Source: an uncultured Cetobacterium sp.
GTDB lineage: Bacteria; Fusobacteriota; Fusobacteriia; Fusobacteriales; Fusobacteriaceae
DNA length: 6,445 bases
Assembly: GCA_900766645.1 (NCBI GenBank)
Contig: CAAFWD010000171.1
Span: 1 to 6,445, forward strand
Direction of reading: 5' to 3'
Shown: positions 1 through 5,021 of the stretch, in pieces
Position numbering within the stretch: the first letter of the stretch is position 1
Layout of the letters: each line of letters opens with the position of its first letter
Translations under genes and position numbers: made by a program
The notes under the pieces: model-generated
Told to the model about the DNA's origin: nothing
The model's input: the letters and a program-made list of their open reading frames with translations, nothing else
The model's database searches: none

Positions 1-22
1 CTACACGACGCTCTTCCGATCT
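1..22 (+). other. Illumina adapter contamination, left end
   Basis: These 22 bases match the 3' end of the Illumina TruSeq P5/Read 1 adapter (ending GCTCTTCCGATCT). They are synthetic library sequence left in the assembly. On the minus strand they encode the residues DRKSVV and a TAG stop, which wrongly closes the permease reading frame. Genomic sequence starts at about 23. Confidence 0.97.
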
Positions 23-843
23 GCCATCATGAATCCTAAAGAATCAAATAGATCTATAAACATAAATGAGAAAATAGAACCAATTAAAGATATTTTTAAT
101 GCTCCTAAAATATTAAGTTTCATAAATATAGGAGAGATAGAAGGGGGCATTGATACTATAGCAGTTGGTGCATTTACAATTCCTGTAAATATCCCTAAAA
201 TAGTTGTAATAGCAATGCTTATTAAAATTCCACCTTTTATATTTTTAATCTCACAAATGACCATTATAGCAAGGCCTAATAATCCAAGAACAGTCGGAAG
301 AGAAAAATCTCCAAGAGCAACAAAAGTTGCAGAGTCACTAACAATAATTCCCATATTTTTAAGACCTATAAAAGCTATAAAAAGTCCGATTCCAGATGTT
401 GCTGCAGTTGATACAACACTAGGAATAGCGTTTGCAATTTTCTCTCTAATTCCACCAAGAGTCATAATTAAAAAGAAAAGTCCAGATATGAAAACTACTC
501 CTAATGCATCCTCCCAAGGAACTCCTTGTCCAAGAACAAGTGTATAAGTAAAGAAAGCATTAAGACCCATACCAGGAGCAAGAGCAAATGGGGCATTAGC
601 CCAGAAAGCTGCAATTCCTGTACCAATAGCAGTTGCTAGACAGGTAACAGTAATAAGGGCTCCTTTATCCATTCCTGTAGCAGATAATATAGCTGGATTA
701 ACAAAAATAATATATGCCATAGTTAGAAATGTTGTCAATCCTCCAAGAACTTCAGTTCTAATTGAACTTCCTCTTTCTTCGATTTTAAAGAAATTATTTA
801 ATAGATCAGATAATGAATTTTTTTTAGCAATAATTTTTTCCAC
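23..843 (-). CDS. NCS2 family purine base permease, AzgA/PbuG type (3' truncated)
   Basis: Inner-membrane transporter predicted to import purine bases (guanine, hypoxanthine or adenine) by proton symport. About 274 genuine residues remain of a family usually 430-480 long, so roughly the C-terminal third is missing. The N-terminus IEERGSSIRTEVLGGLTTFL and the block around residues 82-98 (ANAPFALAPGMGLNAFF) are hallmarks of the AzgA branch (COG2252: PbuG, PbuO, GhxP, AdeP) rather than the uracil/xanthine branch. FIDLFDSLG near 262-270 begins the second conserved loop. Hydrophobic segments lie near 32-54, 63-82, 112-130, 145-166, 185-199, 203-222 and 246-266. Start is GTG with AAAGGAG seven bases upstream. 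It lies 21 nt after the deaminase stop, so the two are very probably co-transcribed under the upstream guanine riboswitch. The apparent C-terminal DRKSVV and stop are adapter-encoded. Family assignment is firm; the exact base transported is not determined. Confidence 0.93.
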
Positions 844-849
844 TTTGAA

Positions 850-857
850 ACTCCTTT
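850..857 (-). promoter_or_regulatory. Ribosome binding site supporting a GTG start
   Basis: On the minus strand AAAGGAGT sits in the 21-nt gap between the deaminase stop and the permease, with 7 nt between GGAG and the GTG at 843-841. No in-frame ATG offers a better start, and starting here keeps the full family N-terminus. GTG is therefore taken as the initiator. Confidence 0.8.
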
Positions 858-864
858 GTTAATA

Positions 865-2235
865 TTATTTTATATTTATAACTGGAAATCTATTAGGAAG
901 ATTTATTCCAGCCTTAGTTCTAATTTTTTCAGCTTGAATTTTTAATTTTTCAATTAATTCCTTTTCATTAACTACTAAAAGTTCTTTCTCTTTCATTAAC
1001 CACTGTCCATCACACATAGTTGATTCTATATTTTCACTAGACATTGCATATACAATGTTTGCTATGGGATCGTGAATAGGTAATGAATGTAAAGAGTTAG
1101 GGTTCACTATTATAAGGTCAGCTTTTTTCCCGATTTCTAAACTTCCAATCTCTTTATCTAAAAGAGCACATTTGGCTCCATTTATTGTGGCCATTTCAAG
1201 AACTTGTTCAGCGGGAACAACTTTAGGATTTAAAGTTCTACCTTTGTGAATAAGTGAAGTTAAATAGATTTCTCTCATCATATCCATTCTATTATTTGAT
1301 GGCGCTCCATCAGTTCCAATAGAAACAGGAAGACCTTTTTCTAACATTTCTGGAATTCTAGCAAATCCTAAAACAACTTTCATAGCAGCAGCAGGGTTAT
1401 GTGATACTTTAACGTTATATAGTTTAAAAAGGTCAATCTCTCTATCAGTTAGCCAAACTGTGTGAACGGCTAAAAGATTTTCCCCCAAAGCTCCAAGTTT
1501 ATGAAGGTGTTCTACTGTAGAATTTCCTCTGTTATTTTTTACATATTCATTTTCAGCTGCAATCTCAGCTATATGCATATGAATACCTGTATTTAATTTA
1601 TCTGCTAATTTTTTTGTTTTGATTATAAGTTCATCAGAATTATTAAAAATAGTTCTTAATCCAAACCAAATTTTAACTCTTTCGTTACAACTATTGTGAT
1701 ATTTATCAAATAGTTCTTTTTGATAATTGATCTCTTCATCAGCAGTCTTAACCCAATTATTAGGAAGACCAACTCCTTCGTCCATAACAGATTTTGAAAG
1801 TCCAGCTCTTAAACCGGTGTTTTTTACAGCTTCAACCATAGCCTCCACATATTGACCACCAGCTTCTAAAAATGTTGTAACTCCAGATTTAATCATCTCT
1901 GCACAACACGCAGTGGAAGAGATTAAAGAATCTTCATAATTAAAACTACTTTCATATGGCCAAACTCTTTCTCTTAGCCATGTAAGAAGATCAACATCAT
2001 CAGCTACTCCACGACCTAGTTGTTGAGATAGATGAACATGAGTATTAATAAATCCAGGAAGAATGAATTTTCCTTTAGCATCATAAACTTCAGTTTCATT
2101 TGTAATTAACGACTCTTCAATTTTGCCGATAGCTTTAATTAGATTCCCTTCTATTAAAATAGAACCATTGTTAAAAATCTCCCTGTTTGGATTCATAGAT
2201 ATGATATAGGCATTTTTAATAAGTATTTGTTTCAT
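865..2235 (-). CDS. Atz/Trz (MTA/SAH deaminase-like) amidohydrolase, probable purine deaminase
   Basis: Cytosolic metal-dependent hydrolase of the amidohydrolase superfamily (COG0402), 456 residues, full length. Visible in order: N-terminal beta-sandwich strands with KGKFILPGFINTHVHL giving metal ligands H66 and H68; HMHIAE with H221 and the catalytic-type E224; AVHTVW with H258; SHNP at 278-281; SIGTDGAPSNN with metal/catalytic D309; and the closing GSLEIGKKADLIIV typical of the family. The set HxH, HxxE, H, D is what MTA/SAH deaminases, TrzN/AtzA-like enzymes and related aminopurine deaminases use. Homology would probably label it 5'-methylthioadenosine/S-adenosylhomocysteine deaminase. However, it is the first gene behind a guanine-class riboswitch and is followed by a purine base permease, which points to a free base such as guanine or a related aminopurine as substrate (inference). 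It lacks the HTHAPQY-type motif of classical guanine deaminase. ATG start with AGGGGG 6 nt upstream. Family certain; substrate open. Confidence 0.92.
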   Translation of the reverse strand: MKQILIKNAYIISMNPNREIFNNGSILIEGNLIKAIGKIEESLITNETEVYDAKGKFILPGFINTHVHLSQQLGRGVADDVDLLTWLRERVWPYESSFNYEDSLISSTACCAEMIKSGVTTFLEAGGQYVEAMVEAVKNTGLRAGLSKSVMDEGVGLPNNWVKTADEEINYQKELFDKYHNSCNERVKIWFGLRTIFNNSDELIIKTKKLADKLNTGIHMHIAEIAAENEYVKNNRGNSTVEHLHKLGALGENLLAVHTVWLTDREIDLFKLYNVKVSHNPAAAMKVVLGFARIPEMLEKGLPVSIGTDGAPSNNRMDMMREIYLTSLIHKGRTLNPKVVPAEQVLEMATINGAKCALLDKEIGSLEIGKKADLIIVNPNSLHSLPIHDPIANIVYAMSSENIESTMCDGQWLMKEKELLVVNEKELIEKLKIQAEKIRTKAGINLPNRFPVINIK

Positions 2236-2249
2236 GATAAACCCCCTGT

Positions 2250-2297
2250 AAAAATAAAAAAGTGTAAACTCTATAACTGGATAGAATTTACACTTTT
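2250..2297 (-). terminator. Intrinsic terminator, expression platform of the guanine riboswitch
   Basis: In the minus-strand transcript, arm 2297-2281 pairs with 2274-2258 over 17 bp (one G-U), closing a 6-nt loop CCAGUU at 2280-2275. A run of U follows (UUUUUU, A, UUUUU, down to 2250). It lies between the aptamer and the deaminase ribosome binding site at 2247-2242. That placement fits a transcriptional OFF switch: ligand-bound aptamer lets this hairpin form and stops RNA polymerase before the operon. Confidence 0.93.
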
Positions 2298-2368
2298 AAT
2301 AATTCATTTTTACAAAATGTGAAAAAACATTAATAAAAAAAGGAAAATTATAAAGTATAATTCTACCC
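2279..2368 (-). promoter_or_regulatory. Predicted antiterminator pairing of the riboswitch
   Basis: The 3' strand of aptamer helix P1 (GGGUAGAAUU, 2368-2359) can pair for 10 bp, with one G-U, to the 5' arm of the terminator (AAUUCUAUCC, 2288-2279). The match continues imperfectly upstream. The two structures exclude each other: P1 needs 2370-2361 and the terminator needs 2297-2281. Without ligand the antiterminator should form and allow read-through. The pairing is read from the sequence; the switching is inferred from known xpt-type guanine riboswitches. Confidence 0.8.
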
Positions 2369-2437
2369 ATAGCGTCTAAATTTACGGTTAAGACGTAGAA
2401 ACTATTGGACCATATCTCCAAAAATATATGAGTAAAA
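2361..2437 (-). promoter_or_regulatory. Purine riboswitch aptamer, guanine class (C74)
   Basis: A complete three-way junction is visible on the minus strand. P1 pairs UUUUACUCAUA (2437-2427) with UAUGGGUAGAA (2371-2361), 11 bp. P2 is UUGGA/UCCAA plus an outer U-A pair across a U-U mismatch, closing the L2 loop GAUAUGG (2416-2410). J2/3 is the conserved GUUUCUAC (2402-2395). P3 is CGUCU/AGACG plus two A-U pairs, closing the L3 loop CCGUAAA (2387-2381). L2 GG (2411-2410) and L3 CC (2387-2386) can form the known loop-loop contact. The specificity base before UAUGGG is C (2372, position 74 of xpt numbering), which pairs with guanine, hypoxanthine or xanthine; adenine riboswitches carry U there. 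It sits 5' of the deaminase-permease operon and ahead of a terminator. Confidence 0.97.
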
Positions 2438-2459
2438 CTTTTTTTTAATTTATATGATA

Positions 2460-2488
2460 ATGGTAGCATATTTAAAATGAAATTACAA
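2460..2488 (-). promoter_or_regulatory. Promoter of the riboswitch-deaminase-permease operon
   Basis: On the minus strand TTGTAA (2488-2483) is followed after 17 nt by TACCAT (2465-2460), with a TG one base before the -10 (TGC-TACCAT, an extended -10). Transcription would start near 2453, about 16 nt before helix P1, as expected for a leader that folds the whole aptamer. The -10 is only a moderate match. Confidence 0.55.
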
Positions 2489-2546
2489 TATTTTGTGTGA
2501 AAAAAATAATTTATAAATTATACAGGTATTTACTTATACATATATG

Positions 2547-2555
2547 TGATATAAT
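2547..2555 (+). promoter_or_regulatory. Extended -10 promoter for the ferredoxin-nitroreductase gene
   Basis: TGATATAAT gives a consensus -10 (TATAAT, 2550-2555) with the extended TGn element. A start near 2562 leaves about 24 nt before the ATG. The -35 is poor: TATTTA at 17 nt spacing, or TTTACT at 15 nt. A perfect 10-bp palindrome ACATATATGT (2538-2547) lies in the spacer just before the -10 and could be an operator, though such AT-rich palindromes also arise by chance. Confidence 0.6.
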
Positions 2556-2571
2556 CAAAAATATAGAAAGC

Positions 2572-2577
2572 AGGAGG
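2572..2577 (+). promoter_or_regulatory. Ribosome binding site that fixes the nitroreductase start
   Basis: AGGAGG at 2572-2577 overlaps an in-frame GTG at 2577-2579, so that GTG cannot be the initiator. The ATG at 2586 lies 8 nt downstream at the usual spacing. A second ATG at 2589 (11 nt) is less likely. Confidence 0.85.
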
Positions 2578-2585
2578 TGTTTATT

Positions 2586-3401
2586 ATGATGTTAGTTAAT
2601 ACTGAAAAATGTATAGGATGTGGATTATGCATAAAGGATTGTTTTGTTAAAGATATTAAAATGAAAGATGAAAAGGCTTATATAAAAAATATAACTTGCT
2701 TTAAGTGTGGGCATTGTGTAGCTGTTTGTCCAGTAAATGCTATAACTACAGATGAATATAATATGGGTGAAGTGGTTGAATATAATAAAGAAAATTTTAG
2801 TATAGAGCCTGAAAAATTATTGAATTTTATAAAGTTTAGAAGAACGGTAAGACATTATTTGGATAAAAAAGTAGAAAAGGAAAAAATAGAAAAAATAATT
2901 GAAGCAGGAAGATTTACTCAAACTGCAAGTAATAGCCAAAATGTATCTTATGTTGTTGTAGAAAAAAATATTGAAAAATTAAGAGAGATGACTTTGAAAA
3001 GTTTGAAAAAAATAGGAGAAAATATATTGGAGGGAGATTTTATACCTTTATATAAAAGATATGCTAAAATGTGGATACAGATGTATAAAGATTATGAAGA
3101 AAAGCCTAAAGAGATAGATAATTTGTTTTTTAAAGCTCCACTTGTTATTTTAGTAGTATCAGAATCAAATATAAACGGAGGACTTGCTTCTTCTAATATG
3201 GAGTTAATGATAAATGCTTTAGGATTAGGAACAGTTTTTTCTGGATTTTTAGTAAGAGCTGCCCAAGGGAATAAAGAAATGAGAGACTTTTTAGAATTAA
3301 AAGATGGACAGGAAATAGTTTCTTGTATGGTTATTGGATATCCAGATATAAAATTTAAAAGAACAGTACCTAGAAAAGATGCAGAAATAAAATTCATTTA
3401 A
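2586..3401 (+). CDS. Ferredoxin-nitroreductase fusion protein (2x[4Fe-4S] + FMN nitroreductase)
   Basis: Predicted cytosolic flavin oxidoreductase of 271 residues with its own electron-transfer domain. Residues 1-55 form a bacterial ferredoxin with two full cluster motifs: C9xxC12xxC15xxxC19 and C38xxC41xxC44xxxC48P. Residues from about 78 to 255 form a nitroreductase-family FMN domain. They start with FRRTVRHY (84-91), the usual phosphate-contacting RRSVR-type segment, and include SNSQN (115-119), ALGLGTVFSG (211-220) and the closing VIGYP (249-253). Such fusions are common in anaerobes and would pass ferredoxin-level electrons to FMN to reduce nitro compounds, quinones or other acceptors. 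The physiological substrate is unknown. It has its own promoter and is divergent from the purine operon. The next gene begins 78 nt later with no terminator between, so read-through is possible. Domain calls are firm; the role is not. Confidence 0.93.
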   Translation: MMLVNTEKCIGCGLCIKDCFVKDIKMKDEKAYIKNITCFKCGHCVAVCPVNAITTDEYNMGEVVEYNKENFSIEPEKLLNFIKFRRTVRHYLDKKVEKEKIEKIIEAGRFTQTASNSQNVSYVVVEKNIEKLREMTLKSLKKIGENILEGDFIPLYKRYAKMWIQMYKDYEEKPKEIDNLFFKAPLVILVVSESNINGGLASSNMELMINALGLGTVFSGFLVRAAQGNKEMRDFLELKDGQEIVSCMVIGYPDIKFKRTVPRKDAEIKFI

Positions 3402-3418
3402 ATTGGAGAGAGGAAAAA

Positions 3419-3448
3419 ATGAAAGGAATAAAAAAAGTTACTTTGTAA
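3419..3448 (+). other. Nine-codon mini-ORF in the gap after the nitroreductase gene
   Basis: ATG at 3419 opens MKGIKKVTL followed by TAA. A purine-rich GGAGAGAGG stretch lies just upstream (3405-3413), so ribosomes could initiate here. It could be a small leader, a remnant of a lost gene start, or chance in AT-rich sequence. Nothing shows it is expressed. Confidence 0.2.
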
Positions 3449-3479
3449 AAATAAGTAAAATATAATTAGGAGGCTTATT

Positions 3480-4052
3480 ATGAAAAGTATATTAATATTA
3501 ACATTTCTTTTGTTCTTTTCAACTGGAAATCTCTCTTTTTCAGAGGATGGGATATATAAATTTAAAGATTTTAATGGTAGAGTAGAATATATAAAGTCTG
3601 AAACAAGAGCTAATAAAATTGTAGAGGACTTTATAGAAAAAATTTATAATGTTAAAAAAGGAAAAGATCTTATATTTTATTACTATAATTATATAGATTT
3701 AAATGATGATGGAGATGAGGAAGTTTTTGTGTATCTTTATGGTCCGATGGTAAGTGGAAGTGGAGGAGATTCAGCATTTATTTTAAAAAAGACATTGGAG
3801 GGTTATAAAGTTGTAAATACATTTACAGTGATAAGAAATCCTATTCTTATAAGTGATGGTAGAACAAAAGGATGGAAAGATTTAATAGTTGAAGTGTATG
3901 GTGGGGGAATAAAAAGTTATTTTTCTCATTTAATGTATGATGGAAGAAGATATCCATCAAATCCCACAGTAAATCCCAAAGTAAGTGGGGCAATAAACGG
4001 AGTAGTTATATTATCAGACGATATATCTGTAAATAAAGGAATCAAGTTTTAA
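3480..4052 (+). CDS. Exported protein of unknown function with acidic DxNxDGxxE loop
   Basis: 190 residues, family not recognised. An N-terminal Sec-type signal peptide is clear: K2, a hydrophobic core ILILTFLLFF (4-13), then STGNLSFS with likely cleavage around 20-22. There is no lipobox cysteine, so it is not a lipoprotein. The mature part has YIDLNDDGDEEVFVYL at 71-86. Here D73, N75, D77, D79 and E81 make a DxNxDGDxE calcium-binding-type loop followed by a beta strand, as in FG-GAP/VCBS-like or dockerin-like repeats. A weaker echo, ISDGRTKGWKDLIVEVY at 124-140, could be a second blade of the same kind. A glycine-rich segment GSGGDS (93-98) lies between them. AGGAGG precedes the ATG by 6 nt. 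The following gene starts 19 nt downstream, suggesting co-transcription. Location is periplasmic or extracellular by inference. Confidence 0.8.
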   Translation: MKSILILTFLLFFSTGNLSFSEDGIYKFKDFNGRVEYIKSETRANKIVEDFIEKIYNVKKGKDLIFYYYNYIDLNDDGDEEVFVYLYGPMVSGSGGDSAFILKKTLEGYKVVNTFTVIRNPILISDGRTKGWKDLIVEVYGGGIKSYFSHLMYDGRRYPSNPTVNPKVSGAINGVVILSDDISVNKGIKF

Positions 4053-4071
4053 TTATAAAGGAGGGATTTAT

Positions 4072-4380
4072 ATGTATTATAGAGAATACTTTTTTTATTT
4101 AAAAGAGAGACTTCCAGGAAAATGTTATGAAGTTTTAGAGGAGTGTTATAAATCTAACGGAAGTGAAGTAGAAAAAATTTATGAAGAGATGAAAAAAATT
4201 CCTTTTGGTGAAAAATTAATGAATGGACAAGAAATTTTAGTTAAAAGTCCTAAAAATGAATTTTCAATGAATTATGAGATACTTTTAAGAGAGAGGTTAA
4301 TTGAACATATAAAAGGAACTGATGAAAGATTTGTTTTAAGTAAGTTTGGAGTGTATTTATTACATTATATGCATAAATAA
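4072..4380 (+). CDS. Small protein of unknown function, possible winged-helix-like C-terminus
   Basis: 102 residues, family not recognised. It is charged and lysine/glutamate-rich, with no signal peptide or membrane segment, so probably cytosolic. The N-terminal half is predicted helical (YREYFFYLKERLPGKCYEVL). The end, LLRERLIEHIKGTDERFVLSKFGVYLLHYM, resembles the helix-wing-helix end of winged-helix proteins (pattern: L..GLIE....YxLTxxGxxL). That is only a pattern resemblance, and the N-terminal part does not show a clear helix-turn-helix. AGGAGG lies 7 nt before the ATG. It follows the exported protein by 19 nt and ends at the bidirectional terminator, so it is the last gene of its transcription unit. 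The good ribosome binding site and conserved-looking layout make it a probable real gene. Confidence 0.75.
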   Translation: MYYREYFFYLKERLPGKCYEVLEECYKSNGSEVEKIYEEMKKIPFGEKLMNGQEILVKSPKNEFSMNYEILLRERLIEHIKGTDERFVLSKFGVYLLHYMHK

Positions 4381-4409
4381 AAAATGAGCAGGTTAACTGC
4401 TCATTTTTT
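4379..4409. terminator. Bidirectional intrinsic terminator between convergent genes
   Basis: A 13-bp perfect stem (4379-4391 with 4397-4409; core TGAGCAG/CTGCTCA) closes a 5-nt loop. It has T-runs on its right side for plus-strand transcripts and on its left side for minus-strand transcripts. It starts within the stop codon of the plus-strand gene (4378-4380), and its right arm contains the TGA stop of the minus-strand gene (4403-4401). One hairpin serves both. Confidence 0.93.
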
Positions 4410-4874
4410 ATTTAAAAGATATTTTTTAATAGCTTCAACTTTATGATCTCTATTAGGTAGAAGTTTATAGATATTATACCAATCTCCTAATTTAGCAAGA
4501 GGGATTGGGACAGTATCAAGATACATAATATCTCCAACAGATTCTTTGTTAAATGGGAAATGGTGTTCAGTATCACCTAGCATAACACAAAGACCACTCA
4601 TAAGATTAACATTAATTCCATCTATAGTATATTCAAAAAAATATTTAGTCTTAAAATTACTATTTGGAGTTCTTTGTTTAGTTGTTCCCATGGAAGATAG
4701 AGTAGAATGAATGCTATCTATATCTTCAATAGTGGTAACAATATCGAGGTTATTTATGGTTTGGGAAATATTATAATAATTTAACATAGTAGAACCACCA
4801 ACAGCCCAACTAACTTTTTTAGCATTGAGAAAAAGAGCTATTTTTTTTAATAGTTTTTCTAAACTTTGGTCCAT
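4401..4874 (-). CDS. Nucleotidyltransferase-fold protein, possibly catalytically degenerate
   Basis: 157 residues, cytosolic. The pattern VSWAVGGSTMLNYY (21-34), then INNLDIVTTIEDIDSIHSTLSSMG (40-63), then YTIDGINVNLMSG (82-94), matches small Pol-beta-type nucleotidyltransferases of the lincosamide/aminoglycoside adenylyltransferase and AbiEii-like kind. Those carry a GG[S/W] helix, a DxD strand and a third acidic residue in a later VDL strand. Here the first Asp of DxD aligns with N42 (N42-L43-D44), and the third acid aligns with N90 in VNLMSG. Only D44 is clearly kept. This was aligned by eye, so loss of activity is a hypothesis. AGGAGG precedes the ATG by 5 nt. It is divergent from the MATE exporter (147 nt apart) and convergent with the 102-residue gene, so it is probably monocistronic. 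No partner antitoxin or toxin gene is adjacent. Substrate and role unknown. Confidence 0.8.
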   Translation of the reverse strand: MDQSLEKLLKKIALFLNAKKVSWAVGGSTMLNYYNISQTINNLDIVTTIEDIDSIHSTLSSMGTTKQRTPNSNFKTKYFFEYTIDGINVNLMSGLCVMLGDTEHHFPFNKESVGDIMYLDTVPIPLAKLGDWYNIYKLLPNRDHKVEAIKKYLLNKK

Positions 4875-4926
4875 AACTACCTCCTAATTTTTTTGTGACA
4901 TGCTTATATATAAATTTCAAAGAAAG

Positions 4927-4932
4927 ATTATA
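4927..4932 (-). promoter_or_regulatory. Candidate -10 box for the nucleotidyltransferase-fold gene
   Basis: The minus strand reads TATAAT, a perfect -10, about 53 nt before the ATG. No good -35 is found 16-18 nt further upstream, and AT-rich sequence yields such boxes by chance. It is the best candidate on this strand in the intergenic region. Confidence 0.35.
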
Positions 4933-4953
4933 GTTTCCTTTTAAAATTATATT

Positions 4954-4982
4954 TTGACTAAAGTTAATGGCCATGGTAAAAT
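4954..4982 (+). promoter_or_regulatory. Sigma-70-type promoter of the MATE exporter gene
   Basis: TTGACT (4954-4959) and TAAAAT (4977-4982) are 17 nt apart, each one mismatch from consensus. A start near 4989 leaves a leader of about 33 nt. The spacer contains the perfect palindrome ATGGCCAT (4967-4974), G+C-rich for this sequence, which could be a protein-binding site. Confidence 0.82.
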
Positions 4983-4983
4983 G

Positions 4984-4997
4984 TTTACTTGCGTAAA
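4984..4997. promoter_or_regulatory. Candidate operator at the MATE transcription start
   Basis: TTTAC-TTGC-GTAAA is a 5-bp inverted repeat around a 4-nt centre, beginning two bases after the -10 box and spanning the predicted start. MarR-, TetR- and HxlR-family repressors of efflux genes often bind in this position. No such regulator gene is present in the window, so this is inference from symmetry and position. Confidence 0.4.
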
Positions 4998-5021
4998 ATT
5001 AAATAATATTTAGGAGGGAAT

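Noticed and set aside
1..22. Genuine C-terminal tail DRKSVV of the permease
   Set aside because: The bases are identical to the Illumina adapter, and the protein would end in mid-fold about 160 residues short of its family.
29..547. Long plus-strand open frame opposite the purine permease
   Set aside because: It is antisense to a well-conserved NCS2 gene, has no ribosome binding site, and its translation shows no recognisable domain. It is a shadow of the real gene.
2258..2297. The long inverted repeat as a plus-strand terminator or IS end
   Set aside because: On the plus strand the stem is followed by only TTTT then mixed bases, and no plus-strand gene ends there. On the minus strand it fits a riboswitch terminator exactly. 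No transposase or target duplication is present.
2361..2437. Adenine riboswitch
   Set aside because: The specificity base is C, not U, so the guanine class is favoured.
2577..2585. GTG at 2577 as the nitroreductase start
   Set aside because: It lies within the AGGAGGTG ribosome binding site itself; the ATG at 2586 has correct spacing.
3092..3397. Minus-strand open frame opposite the nitroreductase C-terminus
   Set aside because: It overlaps the conserved FMN-domain coding sequence entirely and has no independent support.
3461..3466. TATAAT just before the exported-protein gene, as a promoter
   Set aside because: A start 7 nt downstream would fall within or after the ribosome binding site at 3468-3473, and no acceptable -35 is present at 16-18 nt spacing.
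4401..4874. Toxin-antitoxin or abortive-infection (AbiE-like) pair
   Set aside because: The gene stands alone between a divergent MATE gene and a convergent unrelated gene, with no adjacent AbiEi-like partner, and it is much shorter than AbiEii toxins.
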